Notes: a model not told the origin generated them from the letters alone. DNA of 64,000 nt from G963663315 sp963668255 (GCA_965116595.1 OZ220708.1:2604001-2668000), one strand, 5' to 3'; numbered from the stretch's first letter, positions 28,088 through 37,707 are shown. Translations and numbers: made by a program.

Positions 28088-29801
28088 ACTCTTCTTTCCT
28101 GACATCTTCGAGTCTTTCCATATACGCTTGTATAATAGATGATTCATGAATCACGCCGATCAGTTTAAGAGTATTGTAATCCTTGACCACAGGAATGCTT
28201 TCGCCGACAAAGTTCCGTGTTATCTCCATCGCGTCCCAGACCGATGTGTCCTCAAGCAGGATTTCCTGTTCCCGCTGCGCCACAGCGCCGCATCTGGTTT
28301 TCGACAAATCCCCCCGCTGTTGCAATTTGAGTATTTGCAGCATGTGAATCGTCCCGCAATAAGTCAGTTCATTATCCACGACGTAGCCTTCGGTCTGACC
28401 GCGTACCAACAGGCGGTCACGCAGTTCATCAACCGATTGATCAACAAAAACACGAACGAAATCACGCACGACATAAGACTGGATCCGACAACTCTGCATC
28501 GTCACCTTGTCACGCCCGAGACTCAGGTCGTAGCCTGACTTTCGCAATTGAATATCGAACAATGATCGGCCAAACAGTGGGCACGCAACCAGGTTGGCAA
28601 AAACCACGCTGATCATGGCGGCAATCGCCAGTTCATAGTTACGGGTCAGTTCGAACACGATCAGTATTCCAGTCAATGGCGCTCCCATAACCGGACTGGC
28701 AACCGCAACCATACCGCAAATCGCATAAATGGTGGTTCCGTAAACACTGTCCGGATACAGCCAGGGCACAATTTCTCCGACAATCGAACCCAGCAGGATG
28801 CCGATCACCAGCGACGGGCTGAAGATCCCGCCAGCCATCCCAAAGCCGAGGCACAGAGCGGTCAGCAGCAATTTGGCGATCAGAATAACCAGCATTTGCT
28901 GAATGGAAAACACATCACCTTGAATGGAACCGAATATGACCGAATCACCCGTCTGCAACACCTCCGGAATCCGGATTGCAACGATCCCGACCACCAGGCC
29001 CGCCGCCGCAGGCTTCAGATAAACGGGTATGCGCCATTTCCCGGAGATCTCACTGGCCGCCAATAACAACTTCATCAGGGCAATGGCCGCATAAGCGCCG
29101 ATGATCCCGATAAAAATAAAGGCAAGAAATTCGTAGGCATGAATCTGTGGCAGTACCCCCACTTCCAATAGCGGGGGTCGGTCAAATACATAATTGGCCA
29201 TCAGATAACCGATTACCGAAGCAACCGTGACCGGCGCGAATGAACGTATCGAGTAATGTCGAATAATCACTTCATGAGCAAAAATCAAACCTGCAATCGG
29301 TGCGTTAAAAGCGGTCGCAATGGCGGCGGCGACTCCACAGCCCAGGCCTGTGGTCGCCGTGAATCCGGTCGAGCGGGTCACTCCGGAAACCCATATTCCC
29401 AACGTCGCGCCCAGATGCGCCAGCGGCCCGTATTGACCCACAGGCGCTCCGCTGCCCAGAGCCACGAGCGCGGACAGGGCAGTCGTCAAACCGCTTCGGG
29501 TTGAATTATCGAATTGGATGGTTTGAGTGTTGCGGATCGAATCGGCCAGGGTCAGCGGCCTCTTTTCATGGGTAGTCATCAAAAGCAGACCAACGATCAA
29601 CCCGCCGAGTGCGGGGGTCAGTATGACAACCATGAAGAACCAGAGCGTCCGCTCTTCACCGTCCAGTCTGTTGCGGACAAACAACAACAGGCTGCTGACG
29701 ACTTCCAGTAGTGAAACAAATAATATAGAAGCCAGAGCGGCAATAATGCCTGTGATTATTCCGAGCGCTGCAATCAGAATGATTTTTCTCATCGCGCCCA
29801 C
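28074..29801 (-). CDS. CLC-family chloride channel with CBS domains and altered gate
   Basis: The 575-residue protein has the CLC membrane domain (to about residue 410; helix N motif GGIFSPSLVIG) followed by two CBS domains (about 430-560). The external gating glutamate of GREGP is replaced: the motif reads GQYGP, with Tyr124. The internal proton glutamate is Val178 in FNAPIAGLIFAHEV, as in CLC channels rather than antiporters. The helix D GSGIP motif is not visible. It therefore probably conducts anions passively or has other selectivity. It overlaps tsaE by 14 bases, in the place nnrE holds in E. coli. Confidence 0.88.
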   Translation of the reverse strand: MGAMRKIILIAALGIITGIIAALASILFVSLLEVVSSLLLFVRNRLDGEERTLWFFMVVILTPALGGLIVGLLLMTTHEKRPLTLADSIRNTQTIQFDNSTRSGLTTALSALVALGSGAPVGQYGPLAHLGATLGIWVSGVTRSTGFTATTGLGCGVAAAIATAFNAPIAGLIFAHEVIIRHYSIRSFAPVTVASVIGYLMANYVFDRPPLLEVGVLPQIHAYEFLAFIFIGIIGAYAAIALMKLLLAASEISGKWRIPVYLKPAAAGLVVGIVAIRIPEVLQTGDSVIFGSIQGDVFSIQQMLVILIAKLLLTALCLGFGMAGGIFSPSLVIGILLGSIVGEIVPWLYPDSVYGTTIYAICGMVAVASPVMGAPLTGILIVFELTRNYELAIAAMISVVFANLVACPLFGRSLFDIQLRKSGYDLSLGRDKVTMQSCRIQSYVVRDFVRVFVDQSVDELRDRLLVRGQTEGYVVDNELTYCGTIHMLQILKLQQRGDLSKTRCGAVAQREQEILLEDTSVWDAMEITRNFVGESIPVVKDYNTLKLIGVIHESSIIQAYMERLEDVRKEEYDHF

Positions 29802-29879
29802 GCTGGGAACAGTCTCATTTCCGGTTATATCCCATGACTGATTACCTCGCCATCTTCAGTTAGTCAGATGAATTCATAA

Positions 29880-29885
29880 TATAAT
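29880..29885 (+). promoter_or_regulatory. queG -10 element
   Basis: A perfect TATAAT ends only seven bases before the queG ATG at 29892. A start site at the usual distance would fall at or next to the A of the ATG, predicting a leaderless or nearly leaderless mRNA. No good -35 hexamer is visible. Confidence 0.4.
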
Positions 29886-29891
29886 ACACGG

Positions 29892-30947
29892 ATGAATGAT
29901 CATACTCTCCACCGACTGGCCGAAAAAATCAAAATTCGGGGCGCTGAACTCGGATTCTCGCAAACCACGATTTCCGACATCGATCTTGCAGAGTGTGAAC
30001 AAAGACTAAAGCGATGGCTGGAAAACGGATTTCACGGAGAAATGACGTATATGGAATCTCATGGCCTGAAACGAACCCGGCCCGCCCGGTTGGTTCCAGG
30101 TACTGTCAGAGTGATTACTGTCCGACTGGACTATCTGAACCAACCGATGACTGAAGCGCAAAAGACCCTGAATGACGCCAGCAAGGGGTATATCTCCCGG
30201 TATGCTCTTGGCCGCGATTATCATAAAGTGATCCGCAAGCGTTTGCAGAAACTGGCAATCCGGATTTCTGAAGTGGTCGGTCCATTCGGATATCGTGCAT
30301 TTTGCGACAGCGCACCGGTCATGGAAAAAGCGCTGGCGGAAAAATCGGGGCATGGCTGGATCGGGAAACATACCAATTTGATCAACAGGGAACATGGCTC
30401 ATGGTTTTTCCTGGGCGAACTCTATACCGATATACCGTTACCCACCGACCCGCCGGTCAATTCACACTGTGGAAGTTGCTCCGCATGTATTGATGTCTGC
30501 CCGACCAATGCCATTGTCGCACCTTATCAACTTGATGCCAGACGCTGTATTTCCTACCTGACCATTGAGCTTAAAGGCTCGATTCCGGTGGAATTCCGCA
30601 AAGCCATAGGCAATCGGATATATGGTTGTGATGATTGTCAACTGGTGTGCCCATGGAATCGTCATGCCAGGCTTTCGGCCGAAGCGGATTTCAGGAGTCG
30701 GCACACTCTCGACAATCCATCGTTGTGCGAATTGTTCAACTGGAGCGAGCAGGATTTCAAACACAAAACCGAAGGCTCTGCGATACGCAGAATCGGCTAC
30801 CAGCGATGGTTGAGAAACATTGCAGTTGCGCTCGGCAATTCCCCCCGCTCTGACCAGGTCATGGACACACTGAAGGCCCGGCAATCCCACTCATCTGAAC
30901 TTGTCCGCGAGCATGTGCGATGGGCGCTCAGACGCCAGGCTCACTGA
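29892..30947 (+). CDS. queG: epoxyqueuosine reductase QueG
   Basis: The 351 residues include the corrinoid-binding N-terminal region (GYISRYALGRDYHKVIRKRL and WIGKHTNLI) and two 4Fe-4S clusters: CGSCSACIDVCPTNAI near residue 195 and CDDCQLVCPWN near 245, then HEAT-like C-terminal helices. It performs the last step of queuosine synthesis in tRNA. It is divergent from the clc-tsaE operon and its last 20 bases overlap the end of orn on the other strand, as a compact convergent pair. Confidence 0.95.
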   Translation: MNDHTLHRLAEKIKIRGAELGFSQTTISDIDLAECEQRLKRWLENGFHGEMTYMESHGLKRTRPARLVPGTVRVITVRLDYLNQPMTEAQKTLNDASKGYISRYALGRDYHKVIRKRLQKLAIRISEVVGPFGYRAFCDSAPVMEKALAEKSGHGWIGKHTNLINREHGSWFFLGELYTDIPLPTDPPVNSHCGSCSACIDVCPTNAIVAPYQLDARRCISYLTIELKGSIPVEFRKAIGNRIYGCDDCQLVCPWNRHARLSAEADFRSRHTLDNPSLCELFNWSEQDFKHKTEGSAIRRIGYQRWLRNIAVALGNSPRSDQVMDTLKARQSHSSELVREHVRWALRRQAH

Positions 30948-31482
30948 CATTGATGAATGTCTTCCTGTAATACTTCAGTTCCTCGATCGATTCCCGGATA
31001 TCATCCAGCGCTTTATGGGTATTTTGCTTGCGGAACCCGTCCCGAAGGTCGGGGCGCCAACGCACTACCAATTCCTTGATCGAAGAAACGTCAAGGTTTC
31101 GGTAATGCAGATATGATTCCAGTTCAGGCATGTAGTTGGCCAGAAAACGCCTGTCCTGGCAAATCGAATTGCCGCAAAGCGGAGAACGATTAACCGGTAC
31201 ATGTCCGGAAATAAATTCAATCGTCGCCTGCTCTGCCCGCCGTTCATCGAAGCGGGATTCCCTTACCCTTTTGACCAGGCCGCTTTTGGTATGAACTTCT
31301 GTATTCCAGTCGTCCATCTCAACGAGTCGCTTCAACGGTTGATGAACCGCTATTACAGGCCCTTCCTCAATGATATTCAGATGGGCATCGGTGACGATGG
31401 TTGCGATTTCAATAATTCGGTCTGTCGAAGGCGATAACCCGGTCATTTCCAGATCAATCCAAACCAGATTTTTTGGATGCAT
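30928..31482 (-). CDS. orn: oligoribonuclease
   Basis: This DEDDh 3'-5' exonuclease degrades di- to short oligoribonucleotides, including pGpG from c-di-GMP turnover. LVWIDLEMTGLSP at residues 5-17 carries the first Asp and Glu, PLCGNSICQDRRFL the next Asp region, and HKALDDIRESIEEL the catalytic His and Asp. From ATG 31482 it has 184 residues, near the usual 180. TTG 31506 would overlap rsmJ by four bases and is the alternative. Confidence 0.95.
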   Translation of the reverse strand: MHPKNLVWIDLEMTGLSPSTDRIIEIATIVTDAHLNIIEEGPVIAVHQPLKRLVEMDDWNTEVHTKSGLVKRVRESRFDERRAEQATIEFISGHVPVNRSPLCGNSICQDRRFLANYMPELESYLHYRNLDVSSIKELVVRWRPDLRDGFRKQNTHKALDDIRESIEELKYYRKTFINVSEPGV

Positions 31483-31502
31483 GTTATTTTTGTCTACTCC
31501 AG

Positions 31503-32264
31503 TCAAAGCGCAATATTAATATATTTATCCGGTTTATAGATATCAAATCTCACCAGCTTGCTGCGAGTGTCACCGACCTTGCCCGGAGCGAGGGGCGCTG
31601 CATTACGGGATCTTTTGACGACCACACGTTTCTGTGCATGTTTCATTGCCGTACCGAATAAACTCTGATCATTTCCACAATTGCCGTCATCGTCATGTTT
31701 GCTTAAGCGCTGCAGAATCACCATCTCTTTTCGGGTAGCCGCGGATTTGGTTTTTTCCGGAAACACAGGATCCAGATAAATTACGTCGGGCCGATATTCC
31801 TGCGTTTCCAACCAGCGTTCCGATCGACCATGGAACAGGTGCAGGCGCTCCCTTAATAACGCATCCTGCATTCCGGTTCTGGCGTTACGGATCATCAGGA
31901 AGACAACCCTGTTTCTCTCGATTGCGGACACCTTGATACCCTGCCTGGCGATCTGAAGCGCATCTGTGCACCACCCTGGAGTCATATCGACGAGAGTATT
32001 GACGTTGTTGCCAATAGCCCGCAACAACGGATCTCTGCCTGTGCCTTTTCGAGCCTGGTCGAAGTTCAGAGTAAGAGGCTTCAGTTCGGGCCTGTCATTC
32101 AAGAATAACGCCATTTCAAGATTTGCTATCTCCAATATGAATGTCTCTTTTCCTGCAACATATTGATCTATTGGAATAATTTCAGACCCAAGCCACCTGC
32201 CCGCCTGCCTTGCGATATTTTCGCTGACCTTATCCGAACGAACGATGAGTGATTCCATGGGCAT
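31503..32264 (-). CDS. rsmJ: 16S rRNA (guanine1516-N2)-methyltransferase RsmJ
   Basis: The protein has 253 residues. The SAM-binding part reads LVDMTPGWCTDALQIARQG followed by AIERN, and the catalytic segment is IYLDPVFPEKTKSAATRKEM, corresponding to DPMFP-x-KSAxxKKEM of RsmJ. GRDPLLRAIG before motif I is also typical. The usual DxTAGLGRD motif I is more divergent here (DMTPGWCTD), so activity is likely but not certain. It lies upstream of orn, separated by 20 bases from its ATG. Confidence 0.83.
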   Translation of the reverse strand: MPMESLIVRSDKVSENIARQAGRWLGSEIIPIDQYVAGKETFILEIANLEMALFLNDRPELKPLTLNFDQARKGTGRDPLLRAIGNNVNTLVDMTPGWCTDALQIARQGIKVSAIERNRVVFLMIRNARTGMQDALLRERLHLFHGRSERWLETQEYRPDVIYLDPVFPEKTKSAATRKEMVILQRLSKHDDDGNCGNDQSLFGTAMKHAQKRVVVKRSRNAAPLAPGKVGDTRSKLVRFDIYKPDKYINIAL

Positions 32265-32346
32265 GGCGGCGTAAAATATTCCTGAATACTGTTAAAATCA
32301 TTCTGATCACCAATTTAATCGGGCAGTTTAACAAAAGAGGCATCAT

Positions 32347-33162
32347 ATGGGTTTTCTATCAGGTAAACGGGTATTAATTGCCGGAGTCGCCAGTAATCGT
32401 TCAATTGCATGGGGGATTGCACAGGCAATGCACCGGCAGGGTGCAATACTTGCGTTCACCTATCCCAATGAGAAAATGCAACCCAGAGTGGAAAATCTGG
32501 CCAATCAGCTTGGCTCTGAAATCGTGTTGCCTTGCGATGTCGTCAGTGACCGGCAAATCGACAACCTGTTCACCGAGCTGGCCGGATTCTGGGATGGACT
32601 GGATATTCTTGTTCATTCCATCGCGTTCGCCCCCAGGGAAGAACTCGAGGGTCTTTACCTGAACGCGGTAACTCGTGAAGGATTCAGGGTGTCCCACGAA
32701 ATCAGTTCCTATAGCTTTGCCGCCATGGCCAGGGCGGCGCTGCCACTCATGGAAGGCAGAAACGGTTCAATGCTGACATTGACTTATATCGGTTCGGTTC
32801 GGTCCATGCCGGGATACAACGTGATGGGACTGGCCAAAGCCAGCCTGGAAGCCAATGTGCGTTACACAGCCCAATCACTTGGCAAACAGGGCATTCGCGT
32901 AAACGGGATTTCAGCAGGCCCGATCAGAACTTTGGCCGCAGCAGGGATCAAGAATTTCAAAAAGATGCTGGGCCACTTCGAGAAAGTGGCTCCCCTCGGT
33001 CGTGCCGTGACCATCGAAGAAGTAGGAAACACGGCCGCATTTCTGTGCTCCGACCTGGCCTCGGGCATCACTGGAGAAATCACCTATGTTGACGGAGGGT
33101 TCAATACCGTAGGTATAAGCGAACAGATCATCGAAGAATACCAGGACAGGTCTCATTCCTGA
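32347..33162 (+). CDS. fabI: enoyl-[acyl-carrier-protein] reductase FabI
   Basis: A 271-residue SDR enzyme with the FabI nucleotide motif LIAGVASNRSIAWGIAQAM at the N-terminus, HSIAFAPREELEG, and the catalytic pair Tyr-x6-Lys as YNVMGLAK. The GPIRTLAAAGI loop covers the substrate pocket. It reduces enoyl-ACP in fatty acid elongation and is the triclosan target in many bacteria. AGAGGCATCAT precedes the ATG. It stands alone between divergent rsmJ and the DUF1302 cluster. Confidence 0.96.
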   Translation: MGFLSGKRVLIAGVASNRSIAWGIAQAMHRQGAILAFTYPNEKMQPRVENLANQLGSEIVLPCDVVSDRQIDNLFTELAGFWDGLDILVHSIAFAPREELEGLYLNAVTREGFRVSHEISSYSFAAMARAALPLMEGRNGSMLTLTYIGSVRSMPGYNVMGLAKASLEANVRYTAQSLGKQGIRVNGISAGPIRTLAAAGIKNFKKMLGHFEKVAPLGRAVTIEEVGNTAAFLCSDLASGITGEITYVDGGFNTVGISEQIIEEYQDRSHS

Positions 33163-33195
33163 ACCGTGCCGGCATCCTTGTTTGCTTCAAAGAGT

Positions 33196-33223
33196 TTGAC
33201 GCAGACCCGAATTTGTGTAAACT
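33196..33223 (+). promoter_or_regulatory. candidate promoter of the DUF1302-RND cluster
   Basis: TTGACG at 33196-33201 and TAAACT at 33218-33223 are separated by 16 bases. They lie 36 bases ahead of the first ATG, which has its own GGAG site at about 33249. Confidence 0.5.
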
Positions 33224-33259
33224 GAATGCCCACTGAATTCCACTTTCCTGGAGAATTTC

Positions 33260-35305
33260 ATGGCTTATAGAGTAATGAGTGACTTCACTCATCTAATTTC
33301 GTTTTCCTCCCTGCGCCTGCTGACCGGTGTTTTTATACTTGGCCTGGCATTGCACACATTGCCGCCGGTGCAGGCAGCTGAAATTCGCAACGGAGAGTGG
33401 ACAGGCAGTTTTGACACGACTCTCTCTCACGGATTCACCTTTCGCGTTGCCGACCCCGACTACAGCAAAACCAGTATCAACACCGACGACGGGACCCGCA
33501 ACTATGGCCGCGGCGTGGTCAGCAATACCTCGAAATTCACCAGCGAACTGGAACTTAACTATCGGAATTTCGGCCTCTTCACCCGTTTCACCGGGTTCCT
33601 GGACTTCGAGAACAAGGATGGAACACGCCAGCATAAACCATTATCCGAAGAGGCGAAGGATGTGGCGGGCGATGACATCGAGCTACTGGACCTGTATGTC
33701 ACCAATACGTTCGATGTTGATGAAATACCGGTAACTGTACGTCTGGGCAAGCATGTGCTCAACTGGGGAGAAAGCACCTTCATCCAGGGCGGCATCAATG
33801 TCATCAACCCGTTTGATGTCACCAAATTCCGCACGCCGGGCGCGGAACTGCGCGAGGGGCTGGTGCCGGTCTCGATGCTCTCGGCATCCATAGCGCCAAC
33901 AGACAACCTGTCGGTGGAGGGCTTTTATCAACTGCAATGGGATAACACGGAAGCGGATGCGTCCGGCACCTATTTCTCCACCAATGATTATTTCGGCCCC
34001 GGCGGGAACACGGCCTTCCTTTCCGGCGGCTCTCTGGATGGCGCGACAACAGATATGGGTGGAGGATTCGGAGCGCTCACTCCAGCCATCAACGGCGCCC
34101 TGGTTCCGGCGGGGTTGCCGGCCCAACCACTGCATGACCCCAAATTTCTGGGAGTACCTCGCGGCCCGGACAGGGAACCGGACGATTCCGGTCAATGGGG
34201 ACTTGCAATGCGCTACTTCGCGGAGACACTGAACGCTACAGAATTCGGGTTCTATTTCATCAATCATCATAGCCACCTGCCATTCATCAGCGCAATTCCC
34301 CGGCGGACGGGTTACGATGCGGGGCGCGCCGCGGCCGCCGCAGCCAGCGACCCCACAGGTCCGATTGTCAATACCCTTTCCAAATCGGCCTGCACACAGT
34401 CTCTGCGCCTCCCGACCCTCTGTTCGGATGCGCAACTGGGTCAATTTCTTGCCGGCCTGAACGCTGTGCAGCTAAAGGCTTTGAATGACGGAATTGCCAC
34501 ACAAACCGCCGGAATCGCCAGCATCCTTGCAATTGATCGCTATGCCAAAGCCGCGCACTACTACGCCGAATATCCTGAAGATGTCCAGAGCATGGGGCTC
34601 AGTTTCAATACAGTCCACACGGATTCGGGATGGGCATTGCAGGGCGAATATACCTTCCACTCCGATGCGCCTCTGCAAAGAACAGAGGAGTCCCTGCTTA
34701 CAGAGGGACTCGAACCCATCATCGGCTCTCTGCAACTCGGGGGCCGGATCCAGGCTGCGGCCGCAACAGGCGACCTCGTCACTGTTGGCCGGTTACAGGC
34801 AGCGCTTGCCGCTTTGGAAAGCCGTCTTGACAAGCCCGTCCAGGGTTACGTCGAACGCGACATCAGCCAGTTTCAGGTCACTGCGACCAAATTGTTCGGC
34901 TCCACCCTGGGAGCGGACACCGCGACGATAATCGCGGAAGCGGCGGTGATGCATGTGCACGACCTGCCGGACCAAATGACAACGCCGCTGGACAGCCTCG
35001 GTATCGGCGCAGAACTGGCCGATCCCACCTCCGTTGGGTATCGGGCCGCCATACTGCTCAATTACAATAACGCCGTCGGCGCCGCGCGGCTCACTCCTTA
35101 CCTGCAGTGGCAACATGACATCAGCGGCAATAGTCCAACTCCCAGTGGAGCTTTCCTGGAAGGGCGCCAGGTAATCACTTTCGGTTTGGGCGTGGGCTAT
35201 CTGGACCGCTGGCAGGGAGATGTCAGCTATACCCTGCAAACTGGCGATACCAACTTGCTGAGTGACCGCGACTTTGTAACCGCCTCCCTCAAATACTCCT
35301 TCTGA
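33260..35305 (+). CDS. DUF1302 outer-membrane protein
   Basis: The 681-residue product has a signal peptide (cleavage near VQAAE, about residue 40) and beta-rich sequence to a C-terminal strand ending in Phe (ATASLKYSF-like, here VTASLKYSF), as for outer-membrane barrels. ELLDLYVTNTF, RLGKHVLNWGES and FIQGGINVINPFD are typical DUF1302 segments. A region around 360-480 is Ala/Leu-rich and probably a periplasmic or loop insert. It begins a four-gene operon with DUF1329, a YCF48-like protein and an RND permease. The substrate is unknown; a role in hydrophobic compound or lipid traffic is inferred from the set. Confidence 0.82.
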   Translation: MAYRVMSDFTHLISFSSLRLLTGVFILGLALHTLPPVQAAEIRNGEWTGSFDTTLSHGFTFRVADPDYSKTSINTDDGTRNYGRGVVSNTSKFTSELELNYRNFGLFTRFTGFLDFENKDGTRQHKPLSEEAKDVAGDDIELLDLYVTNTFDVDEIPVTVRLGKHVLNWGESTFIQGGINVINPFDVTKFRTPGAELREGLVPVSMLSASIAPTDNLSVEGFYQLQWDNTEADASGTYFSTNDYFGPGGNTAFLSGGSLDGATTDMGGGFGALTPAINGALVPAGLPAQPLHDPKFLGVPRGPDREPDDSGQWGLAMRYFAETLNATEFGFYFINHHSHLPFISAIPRRTGYDAGRAAAAAASDPTGPIVNTLSKSACTQSLRLPTLCSDAQLGQFLAGLNAVQLKALNDGIATQTAGIASILAIDRYAKAAHYYAEYPEDVQSMGLSFNTVHTDSGWALQGEYTFHSDAPLQRTEESLLTEGLEPIIGSLQLGGRIQAAAATGDLVTVGRLQAALAALESRLDKPVQGYVERDISQFQVTATKLFGSTLGADTATIIAEAAVMHVHDLPDQMTTPLDSLGIGAELADPTSVGYRAAILLNYNNAVGAARLTPYLQWQHDISGNSPTPSGAFLEGRQVITFGLGVGYLDRWQGDVSYTLQTGDTNLLSDRDFVTASLKYSF

Positions 35306-35316
35306 GGCCGACTGCC

Positions 35317-36678
35317 ATGAAAAGAATCACACTCATTTTCCGCGCGGCGCTCGTCTTCGGGTGCATGCTGCCCTCCCTGACGCACGCCGGGATAAGCAGT
35401 GACCAGATTGACCGGCTGGGCAAGGATCTGACTCCCCTCGGGGCGGAACAAGCCGGCAACGCCGAAGGCACGATCCCGGCCTGGACCGGCGGTATCACCA
35501 CTCCGCCGCCCGGTTATGTCCGCGGCGACCACCATCCTGACCCGTACGCGGATGACGAACCTCTGTTTATCATCAACCAGGATAACCTGGACCAGCATCG
35601 TGACCGCCTCTCCGTAGGCCTCCAGCGCATGCTGGAAACTTACCCGACATTCTACCTTCCGGTCTACCCGACCCGACGAAGCGCGGCCGTACCGCAACGC
35701 ATCTATGACGCCACCAGAGAGATTGCCGCAACCGCCAGACTGGTTGACAATGGCAACGGAGTGGAAGGCGCGGCAGTCGGCATCCCCTTTCCAATTCCGG
35801 AAAATGGAGAGGAAGTGATCTGGAATCACCTGCTGCGTTACCGCGGTGAAACGGTTGAATGCGTTACCGGTCAGGCGGCGGTAACCCGGGGCGGCGACTA
35901 TACCATGGTGAAGTACGGGCTGGAGATCGAACTGCGTTACTCACTGCCCGGCATGACAACGGAACAGCTGGACAACACCACGTTTCTGTTCAAACAAAAA
36001 GTACTGGCCCCGGCGCGATTGGCGGGCGACATCCTGCTGGTACACGAAACCATGAACCAGTTGCGCGAACCACGCCGGGCCTGGACCTACAACCCTGGTC
36101 AGCGGCGGGTGCGGCGGGCTCCGAATATCGCCTATGACAATCCGGGCACCACCAGCGACGGGCTGCGCACTTCCGACCAGTACGACATGTACAATGGGGC
36201 GGTGGACCGCTATGACTGGAAACTGCTTGGCAAGCGTGAAATGTATGTGCCCTACAATTCCTACAAACTGCACAGCGATGAACTGTCCTTCTCCGACATC
36301 CTCCGACCGCTGCATGTCAACCCGGAAAATCTGCGTTACGAACTGCACCGGGTGTGGGTGGTCGAAGCAACCCTGAAAGAGGGTGCAACGCATATCTACA
36401 AGCGCCGTACCCTGTATGTGGATGAGGACTCCTGGCATATTCTGCTGGCCGACATATACGACAACCGGGACCAGCTCTGGAGAGTATCAGAAGGCCATGT
36501 CATCAACTATTACCAGAAACCACTGACCTGGCTGACCCTGGAAGTACACACCGACCTGCAAGCGGGACGCTACCTGGCGCTCGGCCTCAACAATGAGTAT
36601 GACATGTGCACCTGGGATGTCGAGGTGACCAGCCGGGACTTCACTCCGGGAGCCCTGCGTCGTGAGGGCCTGCGTTAA
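35317..36678 (+). CDS. DUF1329 periplasmic protein
   Basis: This 453-residue protein has a signal peptide (about residues 1-24, SLTHAGIS) and the DUF1329 signatures LGKDLTPLGAEQAGNAEGTI, IPAWTGGITTPP, and late QLWRVSEGHVINYYQ. The fold has been likened to LolA/LolB lipoprotein carriers, which suggests it holds a hydrophobic ligand in the periplasm. It starts 11 bases after the DUF1302 gene with TGAGG as ribosome site. The two families occur together so often that a functional pair is likely. Confidence 0.85.
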   Translation: MKRITLIFRAALVFGCMLPSLTHAGISSDQIDRLGKDLTPLGAEQAGNAEGTIPAWTGGITTPPPGYVRGDHHPDPYADDEPLFIINQDNLDQHRDRLSVGLQRMLETYPTFYLPVYPTRRSAAVPQRIYDATREIAATARLVDNGNGVEGAAVGIPFPIPENGEEVIWNHLLRYRGETVECVTGQAAVTRGGDYTMVKYGLEIELRYSLPGMTTEQLDNTTFLFKQKVLAPARLAGDILLVHETMNQLREPRRAWTYNPGQRRVRRAPNIAYDNPGTTSDGLRTSDQYDMYNGAVDRYDWKLLGKREMYVPYNSYKLHSDELSFSDILRPLHVNPENLRYELHRVWVVEATLKEGATHIYKRRTLYVDEDSWHILLADIYDNRDQLWRVSEGHVINYYQKPLTWLTLEVHTDLQAGRYLALGLNNEYDMCTWDVEVTSRDFTPGALRREGLR

Positions 36679-36697
36679 TTAGCATCATCTGTCCCGC

Positions 36698-37663
36698 ATG
36701 ACATTATGGAGCCCAGGCCGAAGTGCAGCCGCGCTGGTACTGGTCTCGTGTCTGTCGCTACAGTTATCAATAGCGGACATCGGCACGGCTGAGCCGGCAA
36801 TTCCGCACTCCCCCCTGGCGAGCCGTTCACTGCTGCTGGACGCCGACACCGCCGGTTCACGTCTGGTGGTAGTCGGTGAACGGGGCCACATCCTGACCTC
36901 TGTGGACGACGGAGTAAACTGGCGGCTGGCGCAGGCGCCTGTCCGTGTTCTGCTTACCGCTGTACACATGCACGACACACAAACCGGCTGGGCGGTCGGT
37001 CACGATGCTGTGATCCTGCGTACCGGGGACGGGGGCGCAAGCTGGCAAATAGTACACCATGCGCCTGAGGAAGAGCGCCCCTTGCTGGATGTCTGGTTTC
37101 GTGACGAACACACCGGATTTGCCGTTGGCGCCTATGGCTATTTCCTGGCTACTGAGGACGGCGGTGATACCTGGACTTCACGCACCATCAGCGAGGATGA
37201 TTTTCACCTGAACGCACTGCTGCCGGTTACGCCGCACCAGCTTCTCATCGCTGCCGAGGCGGGAGTGATCTACCGTTCCGGGGACGGTGGGGATAGCTGG
37301 CAGGAACTGCCTTCCCCCTACACCGGTTCGTGGTTCGGCGCCCTTGCACTTAAAGGAGGGGAGTTGCTGTTGCTGGGAATCCGCGGGCATCTGTTCCGCT
37401 CCATGGACGATGGCGAAAACTGGACACAGATACCGACCGCCACCACTGCCACTCTGACCAGCGCTGTGCAACTGCAATCCGGCGCCCTGCTGATCACTGG
37501 CCTGGAGGGGACCCTGCTCACCAGTATGGACAATGGGCGCAGCGTATCGCTGGAGCAACTGCCGTCTCGCCAGGGCATCTCGACCGCGTTGCCACTGGCC
37601 GACGGTAATATACTGCTGATCGGAGAGTTCGGCATCCTCCGTCTGCCCTGGAACCGTTCGTAG
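36698..37663 (+). CDS. YCF48/BNR-repeat periplasmic protein
   Basis: The 321-residue product has an N-terminal signal (hydrophobic AAALVLVSCLSLQLS) and repeated beta-propeller motifs: GWAVGHDAVILRTGDGGASW, GFAVGAYGYFLATEDGG and DGGDSWQELP, spaced about 40-45 residues. These are the photosystem assembly factor Ycf48-type repeats, found widely outside photosynthetic organisms. Here it sits between DUF1329 and the RND gene and is probably an accessory of that transporter in the periplasm. No enzymatic motif is seen. Confidence 0.82.
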   Translation: MTLWSPGRSAAALVLVSCLSLQLSIADIGTAEPAIPHSPLASRSLLLDADTAGSRLVVVGERGHILTSVDDGVNWRLAQAPVRVLLTAVHMHDTQTGWAVGHDAVILRTGDGGASWQIVHHAPEEERPLLDVWFRDEHTGFAVGAYGYFLATEDGGDTWTSRTISEDDFHLNALLPVTPHQLLIAAEAGVIYRSGDGGDSWQELPSPYTGSWFGALALKGGELLLLGIRGHLFRSMDDGENWTQIPTATTATLTSAVQLQSGALLITGLEGTLLTSMDNGRSVSLEQLPSRQGISTALPLADGNILLIGEFGILRLPWNRS

Positions 37664-37707
37664 CACTCCGGTTCCCGCCCTGACCGACAGACATACCGGA
37701 AATACAT

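Noticed and set aside
33683..34444. 253-residue open frame opposite the DUF1302 gene
   Set aside because: Antisense shadow rich in Arg and Gly, with no family features.
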